From Planctomycetota bacterium (GTDB taxonomy: Bacteria > Planctomycetota > Phycisphaerae > WQYP01), in NCBI GenBank assembly GCA_021790385.1, contig JAJYDW010000005.1, forward strand, positions 34,880 through 98,879: a stretch of 64,000 bases of DNA, written 5' to 3'. Of the stretch, positions 63,741 through 64,000 are shown piece by piece (position 1 is the stretch's first letter; each line of letters begins with the position of its first letter). The notes below the pieces were generated by a model that was given only the letters and a program-made list of their open reading frames with translations, made no database searches and was not told the origin of the DNA. The position numbers were made by a program, and so were the translations under genes.

Positions 63741-63973
63741 AAGCGCGGTTCATCGGGACCTGCTGCTCTTTTTCCACGCCGTTGACTACATCGCACCCGC
63801 AACCCATTCGGGCTTATCACTTTATCCAATCGTTGTACGGCGGTCAAACCCGCACCAACATCCCGCAATTTCTGGGTGTGCCCGTTTTTGTCGGGATGTG
63901 AAAAAATGGCATAAATGCAGGATAATACGAGGTGTACTGGCAAGGAAGCTGGTGTTTTTTAAGGAGTTCGGCC

Positions 63974-64000
63974 ATGGAAGGGCTATCGGCAACAGACAAG
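63974..64000 (+). CDS. Start of a gene cut by the window edge
   Basis: AAGGAG (63961-63966) is 7 nt upstream of ATG 63974; nine codons (MEGLSATDK) are visible with no stop before the edge. The clear ribosome-binding site supports a real start. The product cannot be identified. Confidence 0.5.

Overview
The window looks like a chromosomal segment of a Planctomycetota bacterium, most likely Phycisphaerae-like. The evidence is a PEP-CTERM exoprotein, a prepilin-type protein with a DUF1559-like layout, type I sulfatases, a Hanks-type kinase with the HADIKPNN loop, a B12-dependent ribonucleotide reductase and many secreted carbohydrate-active proteins. The assignment rests on gene families only. 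Both ends cut a gene: an exported heparinase-like protein at the left edge and a gene of which only nine codons are visible at the right edge.

Region 1 (1-18.1 kb) is a polysaccharide-utilisation locus. It holds a heparinase II/III-like protein, a GH29 alpha-L-fucosidase broken by two in-frame stops, a GH-A type hydrolase, a PEP-CTERM protein, a pseudopilin-like protein, a GH43/GH117-like beta-propeller, a parallel beta-helix protein overlapping a sulfatase, a divergent LacI regulator, an SGNH esterase and a sodium/solute symporter. Together they suggest uptake and breakdown of a sulfated, fucose- or anhydrogalactose-containing glycan. At 18.1-19.1 kb lies a scar of dead pieces: a transposase N-terminus, a tyrosine-recombinase piece with an amber stop, and the C-terminal part of a phytanoyl-CoA dioxygenase-like gene.

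Region 2 (19.2-38.4 kb) is mostly housekeeping. leuA lies behind what reads as a complete leucine attenuator: a leaderless 29-residue leader peptide with nine leucines, three mutually exclusive pairing segments and a strong terminator. tRNA-Leu(CAA) is transcribed divergently from it. Then come an XRE-type regulator, a radical SAM protein, two metallophosphoesterases, yidC-mnmE, a Ser/Thr kinase, a degenerate amidase-fold protein, an unknown membrane coiled-coil protein, the tight run fmt - sigma54 response regulator - ispF - ruvC, a long prepilin peptidase and a HEAT-repeat exoprotein.

Region 3 (38.4-57.4 kb) has the dcd-nrdJ operon. The intergenic region it shares with the divergent mutY contains two DnaA-box words and two CAC-N8-GTG dyads. 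Next are a radical SAM / amidohydrolase pair, an SDR reductase, a large cytoplasmic glycosidase-like protein, a cysteine desulfurase gene with an internal amber stop, a methyltransferase, a TlpA-like thioredoxin, a peroxiredoxin, an MFS transporter, a stand-alone CoaB-like protein and a frameshifted HPP membrane protein gene.

Region 4 (57.4-64 kb, minus strand) is a classic core cluster transcribed prs, rplY, pth, rpsF, ssb, rplI, dnaB, without the usual rpsR between ssb and rplI. tRNA-Gln(TTG) lies upstream of prs.

The most interesting item is the leuA attenuator. Next are the regulatory region of the ribonucleotide reductase operon and the repeated occurrence of otherwise intact genes with one or two disabling stops or a frameshift, which could be real decay or sequence error.
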